A DNA stretch of 64,000 nucleotides. It comes from Kitasatospora atroaurantiaca (GTDB lineage Bacteria > Actinomycetota > Actinomycetes > Streptomycetales > Streptomycetaceae). The translations under genes and the position numbers were made by a program. The DNA is taken from positions 3,968,001-4,032,000 of the forward strand of contig NZ_VIVR01000001.1 of NCBI RefSeq assembly GCF_007828955.1, in the 5' to 3' direction. The first letter of the stretch is position 1, and each line of letters begins with the position of its first letter. Below the pieces are notes generated by a model, which made no database searches, had not been told where the DNA came from, and saw only the letters and a list, made by a program, of their open reading frames with translations. Below are positions 23,047 to 31,472 of the stretch, piece after piece.

Positions 23047-26016
23047 ATGCTCGACCCGTTGGGTCCCACCCGGACACCACGAATAAGAGGGTCACTCGGA
23101 CGTGCGACCACCCTTGTCGTCGCCACCGCGGCCCTCGTAGCGGGCGCCGGCCTGCCGACCGTCATGACGGCCCAGGCCGCGACGCTCTCCCCGCAGCGCG
23201 TCGGCGGTGTGCCGAACGTGCCCGGCAGCGCCGTGAAGGTTGCCGACCCGGCGGGTGACACCCCGCTGGACCTCAGCATCCACCTGCGCTCGCGCGACCT
23301 CGAGGGCGCCAAGCAGCTGGCCGACGCGGTCTCGGACAGCACCTCGCCGCAGTACCGCCAGTACCTGCGGACCGGCGAGTTCGCCCAGCGCTTCGGCGCC
23401 GACGCGGCGACGGTGGCCAAGGTCACCCAGGCGCTGAAGGACCAGGGCCTGACGCCGGGCGCGCTCGGCGCGGACGGTCTGACCATCCCGGTGCACACCA
23501 CCGTGGCGGCTGCCAAGAAGGCCTTCGACACCAGCTTCGCGGGTTACAAGCTGGCCGACGGCTCGACCGGCTACCTCAACACCACCGCCCCGGCGCTCCG
23601 CGGCGACGTGGCCGGCTCTGTCGTCAGCGTGGTCGGCCTCAACGGCCTGGCCCGGGCGCACAGCAACCACATCAAGGGCAAGGGCGTCCAGGTGACCCCG
23701 CAGGCCAAGGGTGCCGTCGGCTCCCGGGCCGAGGCGGCCTACCCGCAGCTCTGCCAGTCGACCAAGGACCAGCTCAACACGCGCTGGGGCGTGACCGAGG
23801 GCACGGACTACTTCAGTGCCTCCTCGCTCGCCTCGGTCTACGGTCTGAACAACCTGAGCGACGGCGGTGCCGGCACCACGGTCGCGATCTTCGCGCTCGA
23901 GGACTACTCGGACGCGGCCGTCAACACCTTCCAGAGCTGCTACGGCACCAGCGCGTCCGTGAAGCGGGTCAAGGTCGACGCCGGTACGCAGGCCACGCCG
24001 AACAACAACGACGTGGGCGTCGAGTCGGCTCTCGACATCGACACCATCGTGGGTCTGGCGCCGAAGTCGGACGTTCTGGTCTACCAGGGCCCGGACTACA
24101 CCACCGCGACCGACCAGCAGGTGCAGGCGACCTACCAGAAGATCGTCAACGACAACGTCGCCCAGGTCATCTCCTCCAGCTGGGGTGTCTGCGACCAGGT
24201 CGTCGCGGGCAGTGACCTGTCGGCGGAGCACGACATCTTCCTCCAGGCCGCGCTGCAGGGCCAGAGCGTCGTCGCCGCCTCCGGCGACTACGGTTCGAGC
24301 TCCTGCCACAACCTGGGCATCGAGAACCCCAACCGGCTGAGCGCGGACGACCCGTCCGGCCAGCCGTACGTCACCGGCGTCGGCGGCACCACGCTGACCG
24401 GCGTGGCCAACCCGTCCGAGAAGGTCTGGAACCACGGCGGCGGCGCGAGCGGCGGCGGCATCACCCGCTGGCAGCTGAGCGACAGCTACAACTTCCAGGC
24501 GGGCTTCACCGGCCCCGGCTTCACCAACAGCTTCTGCTCCGCGCCGAGCGGGCGGACCTGCCGGCAGAGCCCGGACGTTGCCGCGGTCGCCGACCCGGCC
24601 ACCGGGTACGTCATCGCGACCGGTGACAACTACTGGACGATCATGGGCGGCACCAGTGGCGCGGCCCCGCTGTGGGCGGCCGTCGCCGCGCACGCCAACT
24701 CGTCGGGCAAGTGCTCCGGCCGAGTCGGTCTGCTGAACCACCCGCTGTACCAGGCGGCGCGCGCCGGGCAGAGCCCGCTGCGTGACATCACCTCGGGCAA
24801 CAACGACATCGGCTACCACGGCGGTCTGTACGCCGCTGCGGCCGGTTACGACATGGCGACCGGCCTGGGCACCCCGAAGGCCGCCCAGGTCATCGACAAG
24901 GTCTGCCTCCCGTCCGCGACCTTCAAGCCGCTCGCGCCGAGCCGCATCCTGGACACCCGCAGTGGCGCGATCGTCGGCCCCAAGGGCGAGGTCGCGCTGC
25001 AGGTCAGCGGCCAGGCCGGCGTTCCGGCCTCCGGCGTGAGCGCCGTGGTCCTGAACGTCACCGTCACGGACACCACCGCGTGGGGCTACCTCACCGCGTA
25101 CCCGCACGGTGCCGCGCGCCCGCTGTCCTCGAACATCAACTGGACCGCGAAGCAGACCATCCCGAACCTGGTCACCGTGCCGCTCGGCGCGGACGGCAAG
25201 GTCAGCCTGTTCAACGGCGGCCCGGGCAACGTGAACTTCGTGGCGGACGTCCAGGGTTACTACTCCACCACCGAGGCCGGCTCGCAGCTCAAGCCGATCA
25301 ACCCGACCCGCCTCCTGGACACCCGCGACTCGTCCAAGCAGGCCAACCTGGCCGGCAAGGGTGAGGTCGCGCTGCAGGTCGGCGGCCAGGCCGGCGTTCC
25401 GGCCTCCGGCGTGAGCGCCGCGGTCCTGAACGTCACCATCACCGACACCGTCGGTCCCGGCTACCTCACCGCGTACCCCTCGGGCACCACGCGTCCGCTC
25501 GCCTCCAACCTCAACTGGAGCGCCGGCCAGACCATCCCGAACGCCGTGATCGTGCCGGTCGGGGCGGACGGCAAGGTCAACCTCTACAACGGCAGCCCGT
25601 GGGGCTCCAACGTCGTCGTGGACATCGCCGGGTACTTCTCGGACTCGGTCACCGGCGGCAAGTTCCACACCGCGGGCCCGATGCGCCAGGTGGACACCCG
25701 TACCGACCTGAAGGCCCCGCTGGCCAACGGCCAGGTGCTCAACCTGGAGATGACCGAGAACAACTGGCGCGTGCCGAAGGAGGCCACCTCGGTGGTCCTC
25801 AACGTCACCGTCACGGACACCACCGGTTCCGGTTACCTCACGGTGTGGCCGTACGGCCAGACCCGTCCGACCGCGTCCAACCTGAACTGGACCGCGGGCA
25901 CCACCATCGCCAACCTGGTGACCGTCCCGGTCGTGGACGGCAAGGTGAGCCTCGCTGCCTTCGGCAACGGGACCACCCAGGTGGTCGCCGACCTGTTCGG
26001 CTACTACAGCAACTGA
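23047..26016 (+). CDS. Secreted S53 (sedolisin/kumamolisin) peptidase with three C-terminal repeats, copy 1
   Basis: This 989-residue exoenzyme is an acid-type serine-carboxyl peptidase. It has a signal peptide (about 1-45, ending near AQA), a pro-kumamolisin activation domain (about 60-220) and the S53 catalytic domain (about 225-620). Glu326 and Asp330 lie in ESALD, SSSWG supplies the oxyanion region, and Ser537 is in GGTSGAAPLWAA. Three repeats of about 117 residues start near 626, 748 and 873, with marks LDTR, VLNVTVTDT, SNxNW, NLVTVP and GYY. The ATG at 23047 with AAGGAG is chosen; earlier in-frame starts read through the tRNA terminator. A hairpin follows the stop. Confidence 0.93.
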   Translation: MLDPLGPTRTPRIRGSLGRATTLVVATAALVAGAGLPTVMTAQAATLSPQRVGGVPNVPGSAVKVADPAGDTPLDLSIHLRSRDLEGAKQLADAVSDSTSPQYRQYLRTGEFAQRFGADAATVAKVTQALKDQGLTPGALGADGLTIPVHTTVAAAKKAFDTSFAGYKLADGSTGYLNTTAPALRGDVAGSVVSVVGLNGLARAHSNHIKGKGVQVTPQAKGAVGSRAEAAYPQLCQSTKDQLNTRWGVTEGTDYFSASSLASVYGLNNLSDGGAGTTVAIFALEDYSDAAVNTFQSCYGTSASVKRVKVDAGTQATPNNNDVGVESALDIDTIVGLAPKSDVLVYQGPDYTTATDQQVQATYQKIVNDNVAQVISSSWGVCDQVVAGSDLSAEHDIFLQAALQGQSVVAASGDYGSSSCHNLGIENPNRLSADDPSGQPYVTGVGGTTLTGVANPSEKVWNHGGGASGGGITRWQLSDSYNFQAGFTGPGFTNSFCSAPSGRTCRQSPDVAAVADPATGYVIATGDNYWTIMGGTSGAAPLWAAVAAHANSSGKCSGRVGLLNHPLYQAARAGQSPLRDITSGNNDIGYHGGLYAAAAGYDMATGLGTPKAAQVIDKVCLPSATFKPLAPSRILDTRSGAIVGPKGEVALQVSGQAGVPASGVSAVVLNVTVTDTTAWGYLTAYPHGAARPLSSNINWTAKQTIPNLVTVPLGADGKVSLFNGGPGNVNFVADVQGYYSTTEAGSQLKPINPTRLLDTRDSSKQANLAGKGEVALQVGGQAGVPASGVSAAVLNVTITDTVGPGYLTAYPSGTTRPLASNLNWSAGQTIPNAVIVPVGADGKVNLYNGSPWGSNVVVDIAGYFSDSVTGGKFHTAGPMRQVDTRTDLKAPLANGQVLNLEMTENNWRVPKEATSVVLNVTVTDTTGSGYLTVWPYGQTRPTASNLNWTAGTTIANLVTVPVVDGKVSLAAFGNGTTQVVADLFGYYSN

Positions 26017-26033
26017 TCGCTCATCAGTTTCTG

Positions 26034-26071
26034 GAGCGGCGCTCTCCCCTTCGGGGGAGGGCGCCGCTCCT
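26034..26071 (+). terminator. Hairpin terminator of the first S53 peptidase gene
   Basis: GGAGCGGCGC (26034-26043) pairs with 26062-26071, continuing inward to a TTCG loop. It lies 18 bp after the stop and has no U-tract. Confidence 0.75.
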
Positions 26072-26259
26072 CGTTTATCGCCAACTCGCCTACAGGGGTG
26101 TCGGGTTACTGGTAGAACTTTTATCGGAAATTCGGATCGACGTGGTGGGCGAGTGTCCGAATCGGGCCGAGATGGGGGGTCAACTCGGGTCCGTCCGCCG
26201 GGGGTTGAGTCATCCGGAATTTCTTCCTTGCGCATTCAGTCATCCCGAGGAGGACACGG

Positions 26260-29256
26260 ATGCAGTTACTCGGACGCGCGGCCGCTCTGGTCGCTGTCAC
26301 CGCCGCCGTGGTCGCGGGCGCAGGCCTGCCGACCGCCGTCACCGCACAGGCCGAGACCCTGGCGCCGCAGCGCATCGGCCCGGCGCCGACCGCACCCGCC
26401 GGGGCGGTCAGAACCGCCGCTCCGAGCGGCGACACCAGGCTGGACCTCACCGTCACCCTGCAGCCGCGTGACCCGGGCGAGTTGCAGAGCTTCATCGCCG
26501 CAGTCTCGGACCCGGGCTCGCCGCAGTACCGCCACTACCTCGGAACCGGCCAGTTCGGCAGCCGCTTCGGCGCCGACCCGGCCACCGCGGAGAGCGTCCG
26601 GAAGGCGCTCAGGGACAAGGGCCTGAGGCCGGGAGAGATCGGGGCCAACGGCCTGACGATCCCGGTCAGCGCCACCGTCGCCGAGGCGGAGAAGGCCTTC
26701 GACACCCACCTCGTCGGCTACCGGCTGCCGGACGGCTCGACCGGCTTCAGCAACACCGAGGCGCCCGCCGTACGCGGGGACCTCGCCAAGGCGGTCGCCG
26801 CCGTGGTGGGTCTGGACACCACCGTCCGGCTGCAGCCGAGGAGCGTGCGGAAGAAGACCGTCCCGCTGCTCAACTCCATGGCGCGCAACGGCGACCGGCC
26901 GCAGAACATCGGCGCGAGCCCGAAGCTCTGCCCGGGCTGGGTCTCCACGATGGTGGATGCGGGCTACACCGACGGCACCGACTACTACAGCTCGGGCGCC
27001 CTGGCCACGGCGTACGACCTGAACGGGCTCGCCGACGGCGCGTCCGGCAGTACGGTGGCCATCCTCTCGCTGGAGAACTACGACTCCAGGGCCGTGGCCA
27101 ACTACCAGTCCTGCAACGGCACCAGGACCTCCGTGGCCAACATCCGGGTCAGCGGTACCGACGGCCCGCCGGACGTGGACAACGGTGAGGGCGGCGAGAC
27201 CGCACTCGACGTCGAGACGGTCGCCGGTCTCGCTCCGGGCGCCTCGATCCTGGTCTACCAGGGGGAGAACAGCGGCACCGGGGTGCTCGGCACCTACCAG
27301 CGGATCGTCGACGACAACCGGGCCCAGGTGCTCTCGGTCAGCTGGGGCCGCTGCGAGGCCGAGCGGACGGACAGCCGCCTGCAGGCGCTCAACCTCACCC
27401 TCCAGCAGGCCGCGGCCCAGGGCCAGTCCGTGGTGGTGGCCTCGGGCGACTCCGGTTCCACCGGCTGCTACCCGTCCGACGTGGCAGGGCACGACGCGCT
27501 GCTGAGCGTGGACGACCCGGCGTCCCAGCCGTACGCGACGGGGATCGGCGGCACCTCGCACAGCGGCCTCGGGAAGTTCCCCGGCCCGGTCGAGGTCTGG
27601 AACGACGGTTACGGCGCGGGTGGCGGTGGCGTCTCCACCGGCTGGAAGCTCAGCGACACGCTCTTCCCGTGGAACGCCACCCACGCCCCCGGCTACAGCA
27701 ACGCCTGCGGCGCCGCCGCCGGGCAGACCTGCCGTCAGGTACCCGACGTATCCGCGCTGTCCGACCCGTACCACGGGTACCTGGTCTTCACGCACGTCGA
27801 CGAGGAGAACGTGACGCACGGTGCGGTCATCGGCGGTACCAGCGCCGCGGCCCCGCTCTGGGCGGCGCTGATCGCCGACGCGAACACCTCCCTCGGCTGC
27901 GCCGCCAACGGGCCGGTCGGCTACCTCAACCCGGCGCTCCACCGGCTGGCCGGCAACACCTCGGTGTTCACCGACGTGACCGTCGGCGACAACAACCTGA
28001 CCATCTCGGGCAACACCGGCGGCAAGTACCAGGCCGCCGCGGGCTACGACCTGGCCACCGGGCTCGGCGCCCCCAAGGGCCGCGGCGTCATCGACGCGCT
28101 CTGCCAGGGCCTGCCGGAGCAGCCCGCCGGCACCTACAACCCGGTCCAGCCGGACCGCCTCCTGGACACCCGGCCCGGCGGGGTCGGCAGCACCGGTGCC
28201 AAGGTCGCGGGCCGTGCCACCAAGTCGCTGCCGGTCGCAGGCCGTGGCGGTGTGCCCGCCTCGGGCGTGACCGCGGTGGTGCTGAACGTCACGGTGACCC
28301 GTACCGAGGGGGCCGGCTTCCTGACGGCCTGGCCGTCGGGGAAGGCGCAGCCGACCTCCTCGAACCTCAACTGGGTCGCCGGGAGCGACGTCCCCAACCT
28401 GGTCACCGTCCCCGTCGGCGGCGACGGCAAGGTGAACCTCTTCAACGGCAGTGCCGCGCCGACCGACCTGGTGGTGGACGTCTTCGGCTACTACAAGGCC
28501 GACACCACGGGCTCGACGCTGACCCCGGCCGGCCCGGCCCGGCTCCTCGACACCCGCGACGGCACCGGGGCGGCCAAGGCCCAGGTGGGCAGCAGGCAGA
28601 CCCTGGATCTCAGGATCGCCGGCGTGTCCGGCCTGCCCGCCTCCGGCATCACCGCGGTCGTCCTCAACACCACGGTGACCGGTGGCCGCAGCGGCGGCTA
28701 TCTGACGGCCTGGCCGTCGGACAAGCCGCAGCCGGCTTCGTCGAACCTCAACTGGGTGGCCAACCAGACCGTGCCCAACCTGGTGATCGTGCCGGTGAGC
28801 GCCGACGGACGGGTGAGGTTCTTCAACGGCAGCCCGGCGCCGGTCGACATCGTCGCGGACGTCTTCGGGTACTTCACCAAGAGCGCCTCGGGCGGCAGGT
28901 TCCACAACGCCGGTCCGAAGCGGCTGATGGACACCCGTAGCGGTCTGGGGGCTCCCGCTCCCGCCGCGCTGGCCAACGGGCAGGTCGTCCACCTGGCGCT
29001 GGACCGCGGGGTGCTGGCCGGTGCGACCTCGGTGGTCCTCAACGTCACGGTGACCGGTACGACCGCACCGGGCTACCTGAACGCCTGGCCCGGCTACACC
29101 ACCCGTCCGGGGTCCTCGAACCTCAACTGGTCGGGCGGCCAGACCATCGCCAACCTGGTGACCGTCCCGGTCAGGAACGGTGCGGTGGACCTCGCAGTCT
29201 CGAGCCCGGGCACCGCGCACGTGGTCGTGGACCTCTTCGGCTACTACAGCAGATGA
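26260..29256 (+). CDS. Secreted S53 (sedolisin) peptidase with three C-terminal repeats, copy 2
   Basis: This 998-residue tandem paralogue of the preceding gene has the same plan: signal peptide ending near AQA, activation domain, S53 domain with Glu313 and Asp317 (ETALD), SVSWG, and Ser528 in [12 protein letters not shown]. Three C-terminal repeats start near 625, 752 and 880. ATG follows GAGGAG, and the leader resembles that of copy 1. All catalytic residues are kept, so both copies should be active. The repeats probably bind a wall or polymer surface, but that is inference. A hairpin at about 29270-29303 ends the gene. Confidence 0.93.
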   Translation: MQLLGRAAALVAVTAAVVAGAGLPTAVTAQAETLAPQRIGPAPTAPAGAVRTAAPSGDTRLDLTVTLQPRDPGELQSFIAAVSDPGSPQYRHYLGTGQFGSRFGADPATAESVRKALRDKGLRPGEIGANGLTIPVSATVAEAEKAFDTHLVGYRLPDGSTGFSNTEAPAVRGDLAKAVAAVVGLDTTVRLQPRSVRKKTVPLLNSMARNGDRPQNIGASPKLCPGWVSTMVDAGYTDGTDYYSSGALATAYDLNGLADGASGSTVAILSLENYDSRAVANYQSCNGTRTSVANIRVSGTDGPPDVDNGEGGETALDVETVAGLAPGASILVYQGENSGTGVLGTYQRIVDDNRAQVLSVSWGRCEAERTDSRLQALNLTLQQAAAQGQSVVVASGDSGSTGCYPSDVAGHDALLSVDDPASQPYATGIGGTSHSGLGKFPGPVEVWNDGYGAGGGGVSTGWKLSDTLFPWNATHAPGYSNACGAAAGQTCRQVPDVSALSDPYHGYLVFTHVDEENVTHGAVIGGTSAAAPLWAALIADANTSLGCAANGPVGYLNPALHRLAGNTSVFTDVTVGDNNLTISGNTGGKYQAAAGYDLATGLGAPKGRGVIDALCQGLPEQPAGTYNPVQPDRLLDTRPGGVGSTGAKVAGRATKSLPVAGRGGVPASGVTAVVLNVTVTRTEGAGFLTAWPSGKAQPTSSNLNWVAGSDVPNLVTVPVGGDGKVNLFNGSAAPTDLVVDVFGYYKADTTGSTLTPAGPARLLDTRDGTGAAKAQVGSRQTLDLRIAGVSGLPASGITAVVLNTTVTGGRSGGYLTAWPSDKPQPASSNLNWVANQTVPNLVIVPVSADGRVRFFNGSPAPVDIVADVFGYFTKSASGGRFHNAGPKRLMDTRSGLGAPAPAALANGQVVHLALDRGVLAGATSVVLNVTVTGTTAPGYLNAWPGYTTRPGSSNLNWSGGQTIANLVTVPVRNGAVDLAVSSPGTAHVVVDLFGYYSR

Positions 29257-29269
29257 ACCGCGACCGGCC

Positions 29270-29303
29270 GACGGCGTCCTCCCCCGGTGGGGAGGGCGCC
29301 GTC
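29270..29303. terminator. Hairpin between S53 copy 2 and the histidine kinase gene
   Basis: GACGGCGTCCTCCCC, loop CGGT, then GGGGAGGGCGCCGTC. It stands between convergent genes and could end both. Confidence 0.75.
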
Positions 29304-29314
29304 CCGCGTTCCGG

Positions 29315-30532
29315 TCACTCCCCCGCGGCCGGAAGCTCGGCGCGGACCACGAAGCCGCCCTCCGGCGTGGTCGCGGCGGTCAGGGAGCCGCCGAGCAGCT
29401 GGGCGCGTTCGCGCAGGCCGACCAGGCCGTGGCCGCCGCCGGGGAGGGTGTCGGCCGGGCCGGGCCGTAGTGGGGGCGGCCCGTTGCGGACCTCGACCAG
29501 CAGGCGGGTGCCGCGGGTGCAGAGCCGCACCTCCACGGCGGCGCCGGGGGCGTGCTTGGTGATGTTGGTGAGGGCTTCCTGGACGGTGCGGTACGCGGCC
29601 CGCTCGACCGCCTCCGGCCAGGGGCGGTCGCCCGGGTTCAGCGCGGTGGTGACGGTCAGCCCGCTGCCCTCGATCAGCTTGCAGAGGTCCGCAAGGCGGG
29701 GCTGCGGGGCGAGCGGCGCGTCCTGCCGCATGCCGGCCGCGCGGAGCACGCCGACCATCTGCCGAAGCTCCTCCAGGGTGCGGACGGAGAGCTCGCGGAT
29801 GGTCCTCGCGGTCTCCTTGGCGGCCGGCTCGCCCGTGCTGACCTGGAGTGCGCCGGCCTGGATGCTGATCAGGCTGACCTGGTGGGAGACCACGTCGTGC
29901 ATCTCGCGGGCCAGCCTGGCCCGTTCGGTGGCGAGGACGCGCTCGGCCAGCAGCCGGCTCTCGCGCTGCTGGCCCTTGGTCAGCTCGTCCAACCGGACGG
30001 CGAGCTCGTGTCTGGTGCGGGCGAGCAGGCCGAGCGCGGCGGGCCCGGCGGCGAGCATCACGCACTGGATGGCGTAGAGGGCGTTGTCCCGGTCGAAGGC
30101 GAGCGGGTGGTCCGAGAGCGGCCAGTGGAAGAACTCGACCAGCGCGAAGGCGGTGGCACAGAGCGCGGTGACGCGCAGTCGGGCGTAGTGCGCGGCCACC
30201 GAGTAGACGGCCGTGATCGGCGCGATCCAGATGAAGTTGAAGAAGCTGCCGGGCAGGGTCAGCAGCAGGACCAGGACGGGGTAGCGCTTGCGCAGCAGCA
30301 GCACCACGGTGGCCAGGCCGGAGAGGGCCAGCTCCCACCAGGCGGCGTCCCTGGCGACCAGTGCGGCATCGAGGGCGGCCAGCAGGACGGGCAGCAGCAG
30401 CATCAGCCAGGGCGCGGTGAGCCAGGACGGCAGTCTTCTGGACGGGCGGACCTCGGTCGTGCCCGGGGTCTCGGTCACGCCTCGGGTCTCGCTCGTGCCT
30501 CGGGTCTCGGGCGTGCTTCGGGCCTCGGTCAT
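29315..30532 (-). CDS. NarL/DesK-type sensor histidine kinase
   Basis: The 405-residue kinase has five or six membrane helices in the N-terminal half, a HisKA_3 dimerisation domain with phospho-acceptor His212 (EMHDVVSHQ), and an ATPase domain with QEALTNITKHA and GHGLVGLRERAQLLGG. It pairs with the response regulator encoded just upstream, whose stop overlaps its start by 4 bp. The first 28 residues are hexapeptide-like repeats (MTEARS-TPETRG-TSETRG-VTETPG) created by an 18-bp DNA tandem repeat. The signal is unknown; the periplasmic loops are short, so a membrane or lipid cue is possible. Confidence 0.93.
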   Translation of the reverse strand: MTEARSTPETRGTSETRGVTETPGTTEVRPSRRLPSWLTAPWLMLLLPVLLAALDAALVARDAAWWELALSGLATVVLLLRKRYPVLVLLLTLPGSFFNFIWIAPITAVYSVAAHYARLRVTALCATAFALVEFFHWPLSDHPLAFDRDNALYAIQCVMLAAGPAALGLLARTRHELAVRLDELTKGQQRESRLLAERVLATERARLAREMHDVVSHQVSLISIQAGALQVSTGEPAAKETARTIRELSVRTLEELRQMVGVLRAAGMRQDAPLAPQPRLADLCKLIEGSGLTVTTALNPGDRPWPEAVERAAYRTVQEALTNITKHAPGAAVEVRLCTRGTRLLVEVRNGPPPLRPGPADTLPGGGHGLVGLRERAQLLGGSLTAATTPEGGFVVRAELPAAGE

Positions 30533-30534
30533 GC
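30463..30534. repeat. Four 18-bp tandem repeats across the junction of the regulator and kinase genes
   Basis: Units 30463-30480, 30481-30498, 30499-30516 and 30517-30534 follow the pattern CTCGGGTCTCGgtCgtGC. The last unit contains the kinase start codon and the stop codon of the response regulator. Each unit adds six in-frame residues. Confidence 0.85.
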
Positions 30535-31200
30535 GTCGGGCTGCTCGGTGCTGCGGACCAGACCGGCGCGGTTGGCGACCACGGCGGCCTGGACGCGGTT
30601 GGCGGCGCCGAGCTTGCCGAGGATCGCGCTGATGTGGTCCTTCACGGTGCCGGTGCCGAGGAAGAGCCGGTCGGCGATCTCGGCGTTCGACAGGCCCTCG
30701 CCGAGCAGGGCGAGGACGTCCAGTTCCCGGCCGGTCAGGCCGCGGGTGAGCGAGGCGGCCTCCGCGTCGGGGCCGCCGCCCTCGACGTAGCCGCTGATCA
30801 CGGTGCGGGTGACGGTGGGGGAGAGCATGCTGCCGCCGGCCGCGAGCACCCGGACGGCGTGCACCAGCTGGTCGGGTGCGGTGTCCTTGAGCAGGAAGCC
30901 GGCCGCCCCGATCCGCAGCGCGGTGCCGATGTACTCGTCGGTGTCGAAGGTGGTGAGCATGGCCACGGCCGGCGGGTGCGGCAGGGCGCGAAGCCGGCGC
31001 AGCACGGAGATGCCGTCCAGGTCGGGCATCCGGATGTCCAGCAGCACCACGTGGGGACGCAGCTCGGCCACCTTCTCCTCGGCCTGGCCGCCGGAGCAGT
31101 CGCCGACGACCTCCAGATCGGGCGACGAGCCGACGATGAGTCCGAGGCCGGAGCGGACCAGGATCTCGTCGTCCACGATCAGTACGCGGATCGGCGTCAT
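30529..31200 (-). CDS. NarL/LuxR-type response regulator
   Basis: The 223 residues have a receiver domain (1-120) with acidic pocket VDDE, phospho-acceptor Asp55 in VVLLDIRMPDLDG, Thr and Lys at the usual places (MLTTFD, LLKDT), and a C-terminal LuxR-type helix-turn-helix (LTGRELDVLALLGEGLSNAEIADRLFLGTGTVKDHISAIL). It is co-transcribed with the kinase gene, with a 4-bp overlap. The divergent MprF-like gene (31473) is a possible target, and the palindrome at 31285-31306 lies between them. Confidence 0.94.
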   Translation of the reverse strand: MTPIRVLIVDDEILVRSGLGLIVGSSPDLEVVGDCSGGQAEEKVAELRPHVVLLDIRMPDLDGISVLRRLRALPHPPAVAMLTTFDTDEYIGTALRIGAAGFLLKDTAPDQLVHAVRVLAAGGSMLSPTVTRTVISGYVEGGGPDAEAASLTRGLTGRELDVLALLGEGLSNAEIADRLFLGTGTVKDHISAILGKLGAANRVQAAVVANRAGLVRSTEQPDA

Positions 31201-31284
31201 GGTCTCTCCTCGTGGATGCGGGGTGGGCTGGGGTCGAGCCTAGGCCCAGGTGGGAAGCCGGGCGGCAGCGGCCCGAGGGAGGCC

Positions 31285-31306
31285 ACCCCCGCCGATCGGC
31301 GGGGGT
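31285..31306. promoter_or_regulatory. 22-bp perfect palindrome in the divergent promoter region
   Basis: ACCCCCGCCGATCGGCGGGGGT lies between the response regulator and MprF-like genes. It may be an operator or a hairpin; the rest of this 272-bp gap shows nothing clear. Confidence 0.5.
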
Positions 31307-31472
31307 CGGAATCGGCTACCTGGTTCACGTAATTCTCATCTTCGGTGAGCAACCATGGAAAGCGGCGCCCCCTACGGCACGGGCAGATCGGATTCCCGGC
31401 TGCTGCGGCCCGGCCAGGCGCCCCGGGCGCCGTGCGGATGCGCCCCCACATCTGATCGTTTGGAATTGAGCT

